Shown piece after piece: positions 1 to 6,498 of a stretch of DNA of 20,453 nucleotides. Origin of the DNA: Methanoregula sp. (GTDB taxonomy: Archaea > Halobacteriota > Methanomicrobia > Methanomicrobiales > Methanospirillaceae). The notes under the pieces were generated by a model. It had not been told where the DNA came from, made no database searches, and worked only from the letters and a program-made list of their open reading frames with translations. A program made the position numbers and the translations under genes. The stretch lies in NCBI GenBank assembly GCA_023228295.1, contig JALOBP010000058.1, positions 1 through 20,453 on the forward strand. The letters run 5' to 3'. Every line of letters begins with the position of its first letter. Positions within the stretch are counted from its first letter, which is position 1.

Positions 1-124
1 AGAAATTTCCAGTCACCATCTGTTTTTATCCGCGCCATCTCATTACCTTATGATTCCTATCCCCCCCTCAATAGATAATGGTTTTGTTAAAGTTAGCGCA
101 TATTGGGCCACCCCCCCGTGTGAT

Positions 125-310
125 TCACTTCTTCTGTTGCAGTAACTCAACTTCGCTCATGAGCGTTGATTTCAGTTTGTCCATCGCGTCGTTGATATCA
201 CTGGTTGTTGTGATGGTGAAGGAGTTATCGCTCTTGGGATCGTGATAGTTCACGACATACTCGATCTGCCCGTCCTTTGCCTTTTTCGGTTCAATGATCA
301 GCTTTGGCAT
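125..310 (-). CDS. Small hypothetical protein, 61 aa
   Basis: ATG-to-TGA frame of 61 codons. The product is lysine-rich and soluble, with no signal peptide or membrane segment. The first half (KLIIEPKK, then EYVVNYHD and SFTITTT) looks like alternating beta strands. The second half, from about residue 38 (DINDAMDKLKSTLMSEVELL), looks helical, so a small beta-beta-beta-alpha fold is plausible. An AT-rich element (AAATAAATATT on the minus strand, about 320-335) lies roughly 20-25 nt before the ATG, which fits an archaeal TATA box and a nearly leaderless mRNA. I do not recognise the family. The gene stands alone, divergent from the tRNA gene. Confidence 0.6.
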   Translation of the reverse strand: MPKLIIEPKKAKDGQIEYVVNYHDPKSDNSFTITTTSDINDAMDKLKSTLMSEVELLQQKK

Positions 311-370
311 AATAGATCAGACAATATTTATTTTCGTGATTCATCTGCCTTGCGGATACCTGATCAGTAA

Positions 371-400
371 CAACTATATGGAATCCGCGGGAAAATAGTA
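371..400 (+). promoter_or_regulatory. Putative promoter of tRNA-Ala
   Basis: Two AT-rich elements precede the tRNA: AACTATATGG (371-380) and AAAATAGTA (392-400). The second is centred about 27 bp before the mature 5' end. The first would give a leader of about 20 nt, to be removed by RNase P. Either could act as the TATA box, and the sequence alone does not decide between them. Confidence 0.35.
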
Positions 401-422
401 TGCCGCGAGTGCGCAGGCACAA

Positions 423-494
423 GGGCTCGTAGATCAGGGGTAGATCGTCACGTTTGCAACGTGAAGGCCACGGGTTCAAATCCCGTCGAGTCCA
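423..494 (+). tRNA. tRNA-Ala (anticodon UGC)
   Basis: A complete 72-nt cloverleaf was folded by hand. The acceptor stem is GGGCTCG/CGAGTCC with one G-T pair. The D stem is GATC/GATC with loop AGGGGTA. The anticodon stem is TCACG/CGTGA with loop TTTGCAA, so positions 34-36 are TGC. The variable loop is AGGCC. The T stem is ACGGG/CCCGT with loop TTCAAAT, and the discriminator is A494. The 3' CCA is not encoded (A494 is followed by CTT), so it must be added by CCA-adding enzyme. There is no intron. A T-rich stretch follows directly. The T arm and 3' acceptor strand are the part duplicated downstream. Confidence 0.96.
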
Positions 495-755
495 CTTCGT
501 TTTCTGGTACTGTTTCTTCAGGACCGCCAGGTCCTGCCGGGTGCGAGGGCGGAGCACTCGCGATTTGACGGGTTCAAATCCACGCCAGGGTCCACTTCGT
601 TTTCTGGTACTGTTTCTTCAGGACCGCCAGGTCCTGCCGGGTGCGAGGGCGGAGCACTCGCGATTTGACGGGTTCAAATCCCGTCGAGTCCACTTCGTTT
701 TCTGGTACTGTTTCTTCAGGACCGTCAGGTCCTGCCGGGTGCGAGGGCGGAGCAC
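470..755 (+). repeat. Tandem array of tRNA-Ala 3' end plus 72-nt downstream sequence, 3 copies
   Basis: Three head-to-tail units start at 470, 568 and 668 (steps of 98 and 100 bp). Each has a 26-28 nt tRNA-Ala 3' segment (T arm, acceptor 3' strand, discriminator) and then a downstream segment. Segments 496-567 and 596-667 appear identical. The third (694-755) has one C-to-T change and ends early, after GAGCAC. The tRNA part of copy 3 equals the real gene, while copy 2 differs around 580-590 and is 2 nt longer. Each downstream segment holds the stem CAGGACC/GGTCCTG with a 4-nt loop (519-536, 619-636, 717-734) and starts with a T-rich stretch. Copies 2 and 3 lack the 5' half of a tRNA and cannot be tRNA genes. 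This array fills most of the 350-bp gap before the next gene. Confidence 0.93.
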
Positions 756-786
756 AGTCAATAGCACCCGAACATGATGGCAATAG

Positions 787-836
787 ATATTATTAGATAA
801 TACGGGCGGAAATTATCCACAAGGAAATGTGAGGGA
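787..836 (+). promoter_or_regulatory. Promoter region and ribosome binding site of the PAS-RyR gene
   Basis: An AT-rich stretch, TATTATTAGATAATA (789-803), is a plausible TATA region. A Shine-Dalgarno-like GAGGGA (831-836) sits 8 nt before the ATG at 845 and supports that start. Confidence 0.45.
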
Positions 837-844
837 AAGACTGC

Positions 845-1939
845 ATGGATCCGCCGTCCGGAAAAACAGAACCGCCAACTGACGCCCTGGAGGGAGTTTC
901 GGAATGGGTGCTCATTTTGGGATCTGACGGTGTTGTCGAATGGTCAAACCGTGCATTCAATGAATTCATGGGTTTGCGGGGGCCCTCCGACACACAATGG
1001 GACATCCGGCAGTTGTTTCCCACAGACGCAGATGCGGTGATGGATGACATCCGGGAAGTAATCGAGACCGGTCAATTGCGGTCATGCATTGTCCGGCCGG
1101 TTCAGGGAATGACCGGGGAGCGAAAGGTGATCCGGTTCACAGCACTCCCCCGCAGGGATGCAGGACAAGGAAACAAAAGCATCTACTTGTGCGGACTGGA
1201 CATCACCGACTCGGTCGAGATGGAAGAACTGAAAAAATACGCTTTTACCCAGATTGAAAAAAATATCGAACAGTTCGCCATCCTGGGGGACCACCTTCGC
1301 AATCCGCTCACCGCAATTATCGGTTTGTGCGACCTGCTTGAAGAGAAGGAAGTGGCAGCTAAGATCCAGGCCCGGGCACGAGAGATCGATGATCTGATCA
1401 CCCGGATTGACCGCGGATGGATCGATTCGGCGAAGGTCCGGAACATCATCAGGAAATACTACGATATCGGTGCAGCCGGAACCCACGAGCTTGTTGCGCG
1501 GGCAATTCATGAGGAATACATTGAATTGCAGAAAAAAAACGGTGCTGTACCGGAAACAAACCTCTCGTTACGCTCCTGGGACGAACTGCCCCGGCGGTTA
1601 AAGGAATCGAATCTCCGGCAGGTGGAGGATATCTGGAAGACCCTCCACATCATCCATTGCACGATCGGCCTTTCAACCAACACCCGTGAACCGCTCTTTG
1701 AATTTACCGACACTGAAGTTGAATTTCTCTCAGAACGGGAACACGAACAATGGATGAAGGAGCGGCTGAAAAAAGGGTGGTCATACGGCAAGGTCCGCGA
1801 GGACCAGCAGAAGATCCATGACTGCATCATCCCGTGGGCACAACTGCCGGAGGCACAACGTGAGAAAGACCGGAATGCTGTCCGTGCCCTGCCGCGAATC
1901 CTTGGAAAGGTTTACTTAAAAATCATCCGTCTGGAATGA
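845..1939 (+). CDS. PAS-HisKA-RyR domain fusion protein, 364 aa
   Basis: Probable cytoplasmic signalling protein. Residues about 15-123 look like a PAS sensor domain (GVVEWSNRAF, and the closing strand before DITDSVEMEEL). Residues about 140-205 match the H-box helices seen in Methanomicrobiales histidine kinases (ILGDHLRNPLTAIIG, His150, then DRGWIDSAKVRNIIRKY). The usual HATPase domain is absent. Instead, residues about 215-364 resemble a RyR domain: ELVARAIHEEYIE, the SNLRQVEDIWKTL helix, and the core EVEFLSEREHEQWMKERL, GWSYGKVRED, EKDRNAVRALP. No membrane segment is visible. The start is supported by GAGGGA 8 nt upstream. Since no kinase domain follows, the His-box may serve for dimerisation or accept phosphate from another kinase. 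A TIR gene follows 78 bp downstream on the same strand. The domain calls are from motif memory; PAS and RyR are the firmer ones. Confidence 0.85.
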   Translation: MDPPSGKTEPPTDALEGVSEWVLILGSDGVVEWSNRAFNEFMGLRGPSDTQWDIRQLFPTDADAVMDDIREVIETGQLRSCIVRPVQGMTGERKVIRFTALPRRDAGQGNKSIYLCGLDITDSVEMEELKKYAFTQIEKNIEQFAILGDHLRNPLTAIIGLCDLLEEKEVAAKIQARAREIDDLITRIDRGWIDSAKVRNIIRKYYDIGAAGTHELVARAIHEEYIELQKKNGAVPETNLSLRSWDELPRRLKESNLRQVEDIWKTLHIIHCTIGLSTNTREPLFEFTDTEVEFLSEREHEQWMKERLKKGWSYGKVREDQQKIHDCIIPWAQLPEAQREKDRNAVRALPRILGKVYLKIIRLE

Positions 1940-1970
1940 GCACCAATAATAATAATATCTCAGCCCACAA

Positions 1971-2005
1971 TTAAAAACCTTAACAGGGGCTCGAGATCCC
2001 CGTTA
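1971..2005 (+). promoter_or_regulatory. Putative promoter and inverted-repeat operator of the TIR gene
   Basis: TTAAAAA (1971-1977) is a TATA-like element, placing transcription start near 2001. Exactly there lies an inverted repeat: TAAC-A-GGGG (1981-1989) and CCCCGTTA (1998-2005), an 8-bp match with one bulged A, enclosing CTCGAGAT. It could be a repressor operator over the start site or a stem-loop in the leader. The TIR start codon is 13 nt further on, and no good Shine-Dalgarno is visible. Confidence 0.4.
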
Positions 2006-2017
2006 TCCTGATCGATT

Positions 2018-3145
2018 ATGCCTGACGAAACAAAGGGGTGCAACCCGGGTCATCACGATGTGTTCATCAGCTATGCACAGGAAGACAAAACAGTTGCTGA
2101 CATGGTCTGCGCCAGGCTTGAATCCCATAATATCCGCTGCTGGATTGCCCCACGGGATATTTCTCCCGGGAAAAATTTTCCCGAAGCAATCATTGAGGGT
2201 ATTGAAGACGGAAAAGTGGTTGTTCTCATTTTTTCCTCGTTTGCTAACAAATCACCGCATGTAACAAGAGAACTGACTAATGCGGTAAACAAGGGCCGCA
2301 TTATCATCCCGTTCCGCATTGAGGATGTGCGGCCTTCAAAAACCATGGAGTATCTCATCGGTGTCCCGCACTGGCTCGATGCCGTCACTCCACCACTTGA
2401 GAATCACATCGCGACCCTGATAACAACCATCGAACGTGTTATCGGTACGGATAAAACACCGTCCGCAGATCCCGCAGCGGCCACTACCGAAATCGTCCAA
2501 AAACCGGTTATTGCTCCACCCCCACCATTCACACTTCAGGACCCTGAACCCCCTTGCCCGGAAGTTCCAAAACCCGAAGAAATCCACGCGGATATCCCAC
2601 AGGGACCTGCAACACCACCGTTCCAGATTCCCATGAATATGATCATAGCCGGCATCATTCTTGTTGCCCTTATTGTGGGGATTTTTGGATTCTCTGCCGG
2701 ATTATTCACTGTGCCTGCCGGGGATGCGCCAGCGTCTGGTGAAACCAACACAACGGGAACAATCCCCCCCGGCATTTCTGAAGCTGACTATTACCGGAGT
2801 TCTGATGCACGGGTTAATACCGTGGTCCTGACGGTAATACCAACCCAGACAATGGCAAAAGATACGGAGTTGTATATAGATGTCAGCAAGGACTCCTCAA
2901 AAGCCATGGTCACCGTCCAGTTCGATGGCGGCCCGGGAATGGGCCTGATCCGGGACAACCGGGTGATCCTGACACGATCTGACGGTACCGCCGCCGAGGG
3001 GAAACTCAATTTCAACCAGCGGTTGTCATCCGTGCAGCTGCAGGGGTCGCGGGGTACTGACCGCCTGCAGGTGATCGTCATCCTCCATTCGGGTGAGGAG
3101 AGGAGTATCGTGGATACGCTGCTCCCGTACCGGCAATACCGGTGA
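2018..3145 (+). CDS. TIR domain protein with one transmembrane segment, 375 aa
   Basis: Residues about 12-140 form a TIR domain: HDVFISYAQED (13-23), CWIAPRDISPG (41-51), VVVLIFSSFANKSPHV, and RELTNAV, with Glu85 in the position of the catalytic glutamate of NAD-cleaving TIRs such as SARM1. A proline-rich linker (about 165-205) precedes a single hydrophobic helix (MIIAGIILVALIVGIFGFSA, about 208-226). The C-terminal 145 residues look like an extracellular beta-rich domain with no family I can name. There is no N-terminal signal peptide, so the TIR domain should be cytoplasmic and the tail outside. In the family, TIRs either hydrolyse or cyclise NAD+ or act as adaptors; intact Glu85 permits but does not prove activity. 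It lies 78 bp after the PAS-HisKA-RyR gene and is convergent with the next gene. Confidence 0.9.
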   Translation: MPDETKGCNPGHHDVFISYAQEDKTVADMVCARLESHNIRCWIAPRDISPGKNFPEAIIEGIEDGKVVVLIFSSFANKSPHVTRELTNAVNKGRIIIPFRIEDVRPSKTMEYLIGVPHWLDAVTPPLENHIATLITTIERVIGTDKTPSADPAAATTEIVQKPVIAPPPPFTLQDPEPPCPEVPKPEEIHADIPQGPATPPFQIPMNMIIAGIILVALIVGIFGFSAGLFTVPAGDAPASGETNTTGTIPPGISEADYYRSSDARVNTVVLTVIPTQTMAKDTELYIDVSKDSSKAMVTVQFDGGPGMGLIRDNRVILTRSDGTAAEGKLNFNQRLSSVQLQGSRGTDRLQVIVILHSGEERSIVDTLLPYRQYR

Positions 3146-3156
3146 GAACAGAGGGA

Positions 3157-3168
3157 AAAAGATCTTTT
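3157..3168. terminator. Bidirectional terminator candidate
   Basis: Perfect 12-bp palindrome AAAAGATCTTTT in the 21-bp gap between the stop codons of the convergent TIR and DUF2281-like genes. It gives a T run on both strands, as expected for archaeal termination. Confidence 0.4.
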
Positions 3169-3607
3169 AGTCGAACCAGTCAAGCACGTGAGGCGATTTC
3201 TCCACGGTCTGCCGTACGATAACCCCGTGGCGGCCTTTCTTTGCCGGCCTGTTTGCCGGAGACCGATCATGATCAAATTCCCCGTAATCCAGATAATCGC
3301 GGGTGATTCCGTCGTCGCCCCCTACCATGATCTCGCGGATTGGGGCAGGAGAAGATTCTGCATTGATGACGATCAAAGGGGATTCACTGATGAAGGGCAT
3401 GGACGGTGCTGGAACGGAATTTAATGGGATGGCCGGAACAGGTTCCGGTATCATCACCGGCGGTACTGCCATCAGGGCCGGGGAAGGCATTGCAGAGACC
3501 GGCGCCTGCCGGATATTATTTTTTAACAGGAGGAAATCAACAAAATCCTCCACCTCCCGCTGCTGCTCCGGTGTCAGCCGCGCAATCCTGCTCTCGAGCG
3601 ATTCCAT
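3167..3607 (-). CDS. DUF2281-like hypothetical protein, 146 aa
   Basis: The N-terminal 30 residues (RLTPEQQREVEDFVDFLLLK) are the two-helix motif typical of DUF2281-like or VapB-type small proteins. Residues about 34-75 are a proline- and alanine-rich linker of low complexity. The C-terminal half (SPLIVINAE, IMVGGDDGITRDYLDYGEFD, RHGVIVRQ, HVLDWFD) is more ordered and acidic. There is no signal or membrane segment. A TATA-like box sits 43-50 bp upstream and GGGGA just before the ATG may serve in ribosome binding. No toxin partner is adjacent, so an antitoxin role is not supported. The function is unknown. Confidence 0.75.
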   Translation of the reverse strand: MESLESRIARLTPEQQREVEDFVDFLLLKNNIRQAPVSAMPSPALMAVPPVMIPEPVPAIPLNSVPAPSMPFISESPLIVINAESSPAPIREIMVGGDDGITRDYLDYGEFDHDRSPANRPAKKGRHGVIVRQTVEKSPHVLDWFD

Positions 3608-3650
3608 GTTTTCCCCGGGATATTGTTACTAAAAGGTCTCTATCGCCTTG

Positions 3651-3658
3651 TATTTAAG
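3651..3658 (-). promoter_or_regulatory. TATA box of the DUF2281-like gene
   Basis: CTTAAATA on the minus strand. A start site about 27 bp downstream would give a leader of about 20 nt before the ATG at 3607. Its presence suggests this gene is transcribed apart from the thiL operon just upstream. Confidence 0.4.
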
Positions 3659-3674
3659 CAACGTGCGGGACGGA

Positions 3675-4538
3675 TCATTCCCAGCGGTGCTGGTAACCCC
3701 GCTTCTGCAGGGGTTTTCCATCCACGGTGACAGTTCTCTGTGTAACCACCGTTCCGATCACGGTTGCCGGGACACCCTCGACAGGGAATCGCTCCGGTGC
3801 AATGGTGAAGATCAGCTCGTAGTCCCCGCCGCCATACAGGGCAAGCTCGCGGGCCTGTTCCGCGGGGATCCCTGCCGGGAGCGGCAGTTTTGCTGACTCG
3901 ATCGCAAACCCGCAGTCATTTGCGCTCATCAGGTCATAGAGCGAGAGTGCAATGCCGTCGCTGTCATCCATCATAGCGCTCACACCGGCTTTCCCAAGCC
4001 GTTGTCCCTCCTCAACACGGGGCTGCGGTTCGAACAGGTACTTCTCGAACTGGTGGTAGCCGTCGAGCCAGGCCTGTGCCTGCCCGGGGGTCCCGGTGAT
4101 GCAGACGAGATCGCCCGGCCAGATACCCTTCCTCCGGATAATATCCCGCCGGTCTACGAGCCCGAGGCCGGTCGTCACGACCGTGAGTTCCCCGTGCCGG
4201 TCGATATCGCCGCCGATAATCTCCGCCCCGTATTTCGTGCAGCAGTCCTTTGCACCCTGCATCACACCCTCAAGACTCTTCCAGTCATCGAGCCCGACCG
4301 CAATCAGCAGGTACTTCGGGGCAGCCCCCATGCTCGCAATATCCGAGAGGGTGACCGCGGCACTCATCCAGCCGGCCTGCCAGTCGGTCATCCCGGGCAC
4401 GAAGTCCGTTGAGCGGTGGAGCATGTCGGTAGTTGCCACCATAACCTGTCCGCCGCAGGTAAATTCCGCACAGTCATCAAGGCATTTGTCCCTGCCGACA
4501 ATTCCCATGACTTTTGTTAACAGCTCCCGGTCATCCAC
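3675..4538 (-). CDS. thiL: Thiamine-monophosphate kinase
   Basis: ThiL phosphorylates thiamine monophosphate with ATP to give thiamine diphosphate, the last step of cofactor synthesis. The AIRS/PurM-type fold is visible from conserved blocks: LDDCAEF (20-26), TTDML (36-40), LSDIASMGAAP (64-74), IIGGDIDR (108-114), MDDSDGIALSLYDL (190-203) and YGGGDYELIF (235-244). The aspartates in these blocks bind Mg-ATP in the family. At 287 aa it is slightly shorter than bacterial ThiL. The start is GTG at 4538, strongly supported by a perfect AAGGAGGT 8 nt upstream. It overlaps the end of the DUF460 gene by 8 nt, so the two are probably translationally coupled. Confidence 0.95.
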   Translation of the reverse strand: MDDRELLTKVMGIVGRDKCLDDCAEFTCGGQVMVATTDMLHRSTDFVPGMTDWQAGWMSAAVTLSDIASMGAAPKYLLIAVGLDDWKSLEGVMQGAKDCCTKYGAEIIGGDIDRHGELTVVTTGLGLVDRRDIIRRKGIWPGDLVCITGTPGQAQAWLDGYHQFEKYLFEPQPRVEEGQRLGKAGVSAMMDDSDGIALSLYDLMSANDCGFAIESAKLPLPAGIPAEQARELALYGGGDYELIFTIAPERFPVEGVPATVIGTVVTQRTVTVDGKPLQKRGYQHRWE

Positions 4539-6498
4539 CTTTTTTTACCTCCTTACCCCGTTCGCTTTTGTACTCCTTGAATATGTGCTCGATCATCTCC
4601 GTCTTCTTCTCCCGCTCGCGCTGCGCCTGCGCTTCCAGCCAGCGCCCGAGTGCCATATCCAGCTGGTCTTTTGCGCACAACCCCTGCTTTCCCCGTACCT
4701 GCGAACCGGTCTCTGCAGCGGTGAGGAGCGGGAGGCCGGCTTCCCGGAACGAGGGCAGGATCTGGACATCCCCCTCGCGGAGCGCTCCCTCACCTGCTAT
4801 CACCGCCCTCACCTTCATCTCCGAAAGGTCCCGTATGATGCTCCTGCCCCAGCCATCCGTCCGGGTAACAAAGACGAGATCCCCCTCATCGATCCCGGTA
4901 TCCTCGGCAAGGTTCCGGAGCCCCTCTTTTGTTAATGACTCCATCACTTTGAGCGGAACCACCTCACCATCCATCGAGAGTTCGGCGAATTTCTTGATCC
5001 GGGCGATCCGCTTCACGAGGTTCTTGTTATGCCGCTCCTCCTTCCGGAGCCGTTTCTTCTGGCCCTCGATGATCGCGTCCCGCTTTGCCACTTCGGCATC
5101 CTTTACCAGCTCCGCATCCCGGGTGGTGGCGACATTCCGGAGCCGGGCCTGGAGGCGGCGTATCTCGTAATCACGGTTCCTGACCTCGTCCTGGAGTTCG
5201 GCAACATAGGAACGGAGGCGCTTGACCATCCCGTCGAGCATCCGCACCCGCTCATCCGTCTTCACATCTGCATGGACAGGGGGTGCCTCCGGCGATTCGG
5301 GTTCACGGACGGGCACACGCATATCCCCGATTACGTGCTCGAGCGACTGCCCCCTGATTACCCGTGCCCGAACTTCATCGAGGTCGTGGCCTGGCGGGAT
5401 CCGTTTTAAGAGGTTCTGGAACTTGTGCCGGTAATGGCGGAAGGCATCGAGCGCTGCCGAGAGAGCATCGCGTTCATGATCGTTTTGGTACTGGAACGGG
5501 CCGGTCAGTTCCACCTTGGTCTCCACGCTCGTATCCTGTTTTGGGGTATAAGCGATGGCAGAGAATGACCGCCGGATCTTCTCGACCGTGAACGGCATCT
5601 CCTGCACGTCCGAAGCAATGATGAGGGGCTTTCCCACCTTGTAGAGCGCCTCGATCACATCGGACATGGTCATCTGCCGGGAGCTCTGGAGGTGGAGGAG
5701 GTTGCCGTCGAGATCGAGCGCGGCAAACGCGGTCGTCGTCCCCGGGTCGATACCCACGATCATATACCGCGGCTTGCCGGAGAGCGGCCGGAACCGGATC
5801 CGCTCGAGCCGTTTCCCGTTGATCCGCACCTGTACGTCCGCCCCGCGGTAAGTGGGGACCGGCACCTGGTCCCGGGTGGCAAAGACACGGAACGCAACCC
5901 GGCTGCAGCCGCCAAAAGCCTTCGTCTCCTTCTTCTCGTACCGGAGCCCTGCCGCAACAAGGGCCATCTCAATCTCCCGCCCTTTGAGCTGAACTGCCCC
6001 GTGCATCTTCCGCACGTACCGGTTCTGGCTCCACCCGCCCTTACCCGGGGAACGGTGCCGGCTGACCACGATCTCGCTCTCGTTCTCGAACGCGATTACC
6101 TCGGCCCCGGCGCCGAGCGAGGCAACCTGCGCCGTAGTACGGGCTTCCGCAAACGGGTCGAAGCGGTTGAAGCGGATATTGAACCGGGCTGCCACCTTCC
6201 CGAGCGTCTCCTTGCGCTCCCCGCCGGTTACCTGGACAAGACGGGTCTTCGGGGGAAGTCCCTGCAAAAAGAAGAAGAGTTCGTGCTGGTCGGTGGCGAT
6301 CTCCTGAAGGCTGTCCACGGCAAGGATATCCGGCTGCTCATCCCGGAGCATACGGAAAAGGCGGAAGAAGGTAACTTCGGTCTCGCTTGCGATTACCGGG
6401 CCCTCCATGCGGACGAGCGCATACATCGGCCGCCGTGAACGGGACCGGACCGAACCTTTGATGATGTCGATTCCAAAGACCTTCAGCCTATCACCCAT
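4531..6498 (-). CDS. DUF460 family protein with RuvC/RNase H-like fold and coiled coil, 655 aa
   Basis: This is a large archaeal conserved protein. Residues about 1-240 form an N-terminal domain that begins like an RNase H fold (KVFGIDIIKGS, then DILAVDSL at 57-64). Residues about 243-360 form a second RuvC/YqgF-like domain with candidate acidic residues Asp251 (IVGIDPGTTTA), Asp297 (IIASDVQEMP) and Asp344 (NDHERDALSAALDA). Residues about 413-505 are a charged coiled coil. The C-terminal part (about 510-655) has a mixed alpha/beta region and a charged tail. The family is predicted to be nuclease-like; its substrate is unknown to me. The ATG start overlaps the end of rio2 by 16 nt, and the gene overlaps thiL by 8 nt, so it sits in the middle of a tight operon. 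The link to RIO2 hints at RNA or ribosome work, which is inference. Confidence 0.9.
   Translation of the reverse strand: MGDRLKVFGIDIIKGSVRSRSRRPMYALVRMEGPVIASETEVTFFRLFRMLRDEQPDILAVDSLQEIATDQHELFFFLQGLPPKTRLVQVTGGERKETLGKVAARFNIRFNRFDPFAEARTTAQVASLGAGAEVIAFENESEIVVSRHRSPGKGGWSQNRYVRKMHGAVQLKGREIEMALVAAGLRYEKKETKAFGGCSRVAFRVFATRDQVPVPTYRGADVQVRINGKRLERIRFRPLSGKPRYMIVGIDPGTTTAFAALDLDGNLLHLQSSRQMTMSDVIEALYKVGKPLIIASDVQEMPFTVEKIRRSFSAIAYTPKQDTSVETKVELTGPFQYQNDHERDALSAALDAFRHYRHKFQNLLKRIPPGHDLDEVRARVIRGQSLEHVIGDMRVPVREPESPEAPPVHADVKTDERVRMLDGMVKRLRSYVAELQDEVRNRDYEIRRLQARLRNVATTRDAELVKDAEVAKRDAIIEGQKKRLRKEERHNKNLVKRIARIKKFAELSMDGEVVPLKVMESLTKEGLRNLAEDTGIDEGDLVFVTRTDGWGRSIIRDLSEMKVRAVIAGEGALREGDVQILPSFREAGLPLLTAAETGSQVRGKQGLCAKDQLDMALGRWLEAQAQREREKKTEMIEHIFKEYKSERGKEVKKGG
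4547..4554 (-). promoter_or_regulatory. Strong Shine-Dalgarno of thiL
   Basis: AAGGAGGT on the minus strand, 8 nt before the GTG start of thiL. It lies inside the last codons of the DUF460 gene and fixes thiL's non-ATG start. Confidence 0.85.

Noticed and set aside
470..755. Array near tRNA-Ala as a CRISPR or as three tRNA genes
   Set aside because: The segments between the repeated parts are themselves identical, unlike spacers, and copies 2 and 3 have only the 3' third of a tRNA.
454..777. Open frames on both strands across the tRNA array (107 and 69 codons)
   Set aside because: They translate the tRNA and its repeats; the protein repeats merely mirror the DNA repeats.
3167..3607. DUF2281-like protein as an antitoxin of a toxin pair
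   Set aside because: No small toxin-like gene is next to it, and the long proline-rich middle and C-terminal part are unlike antitoxins.
5692..6438. Plus-strand frame opposite the DUF460 gene (248 codons)
   Set aside because: A shadow of a well-supported gene in GC-rich DNA, without family features or ribosome binding site.
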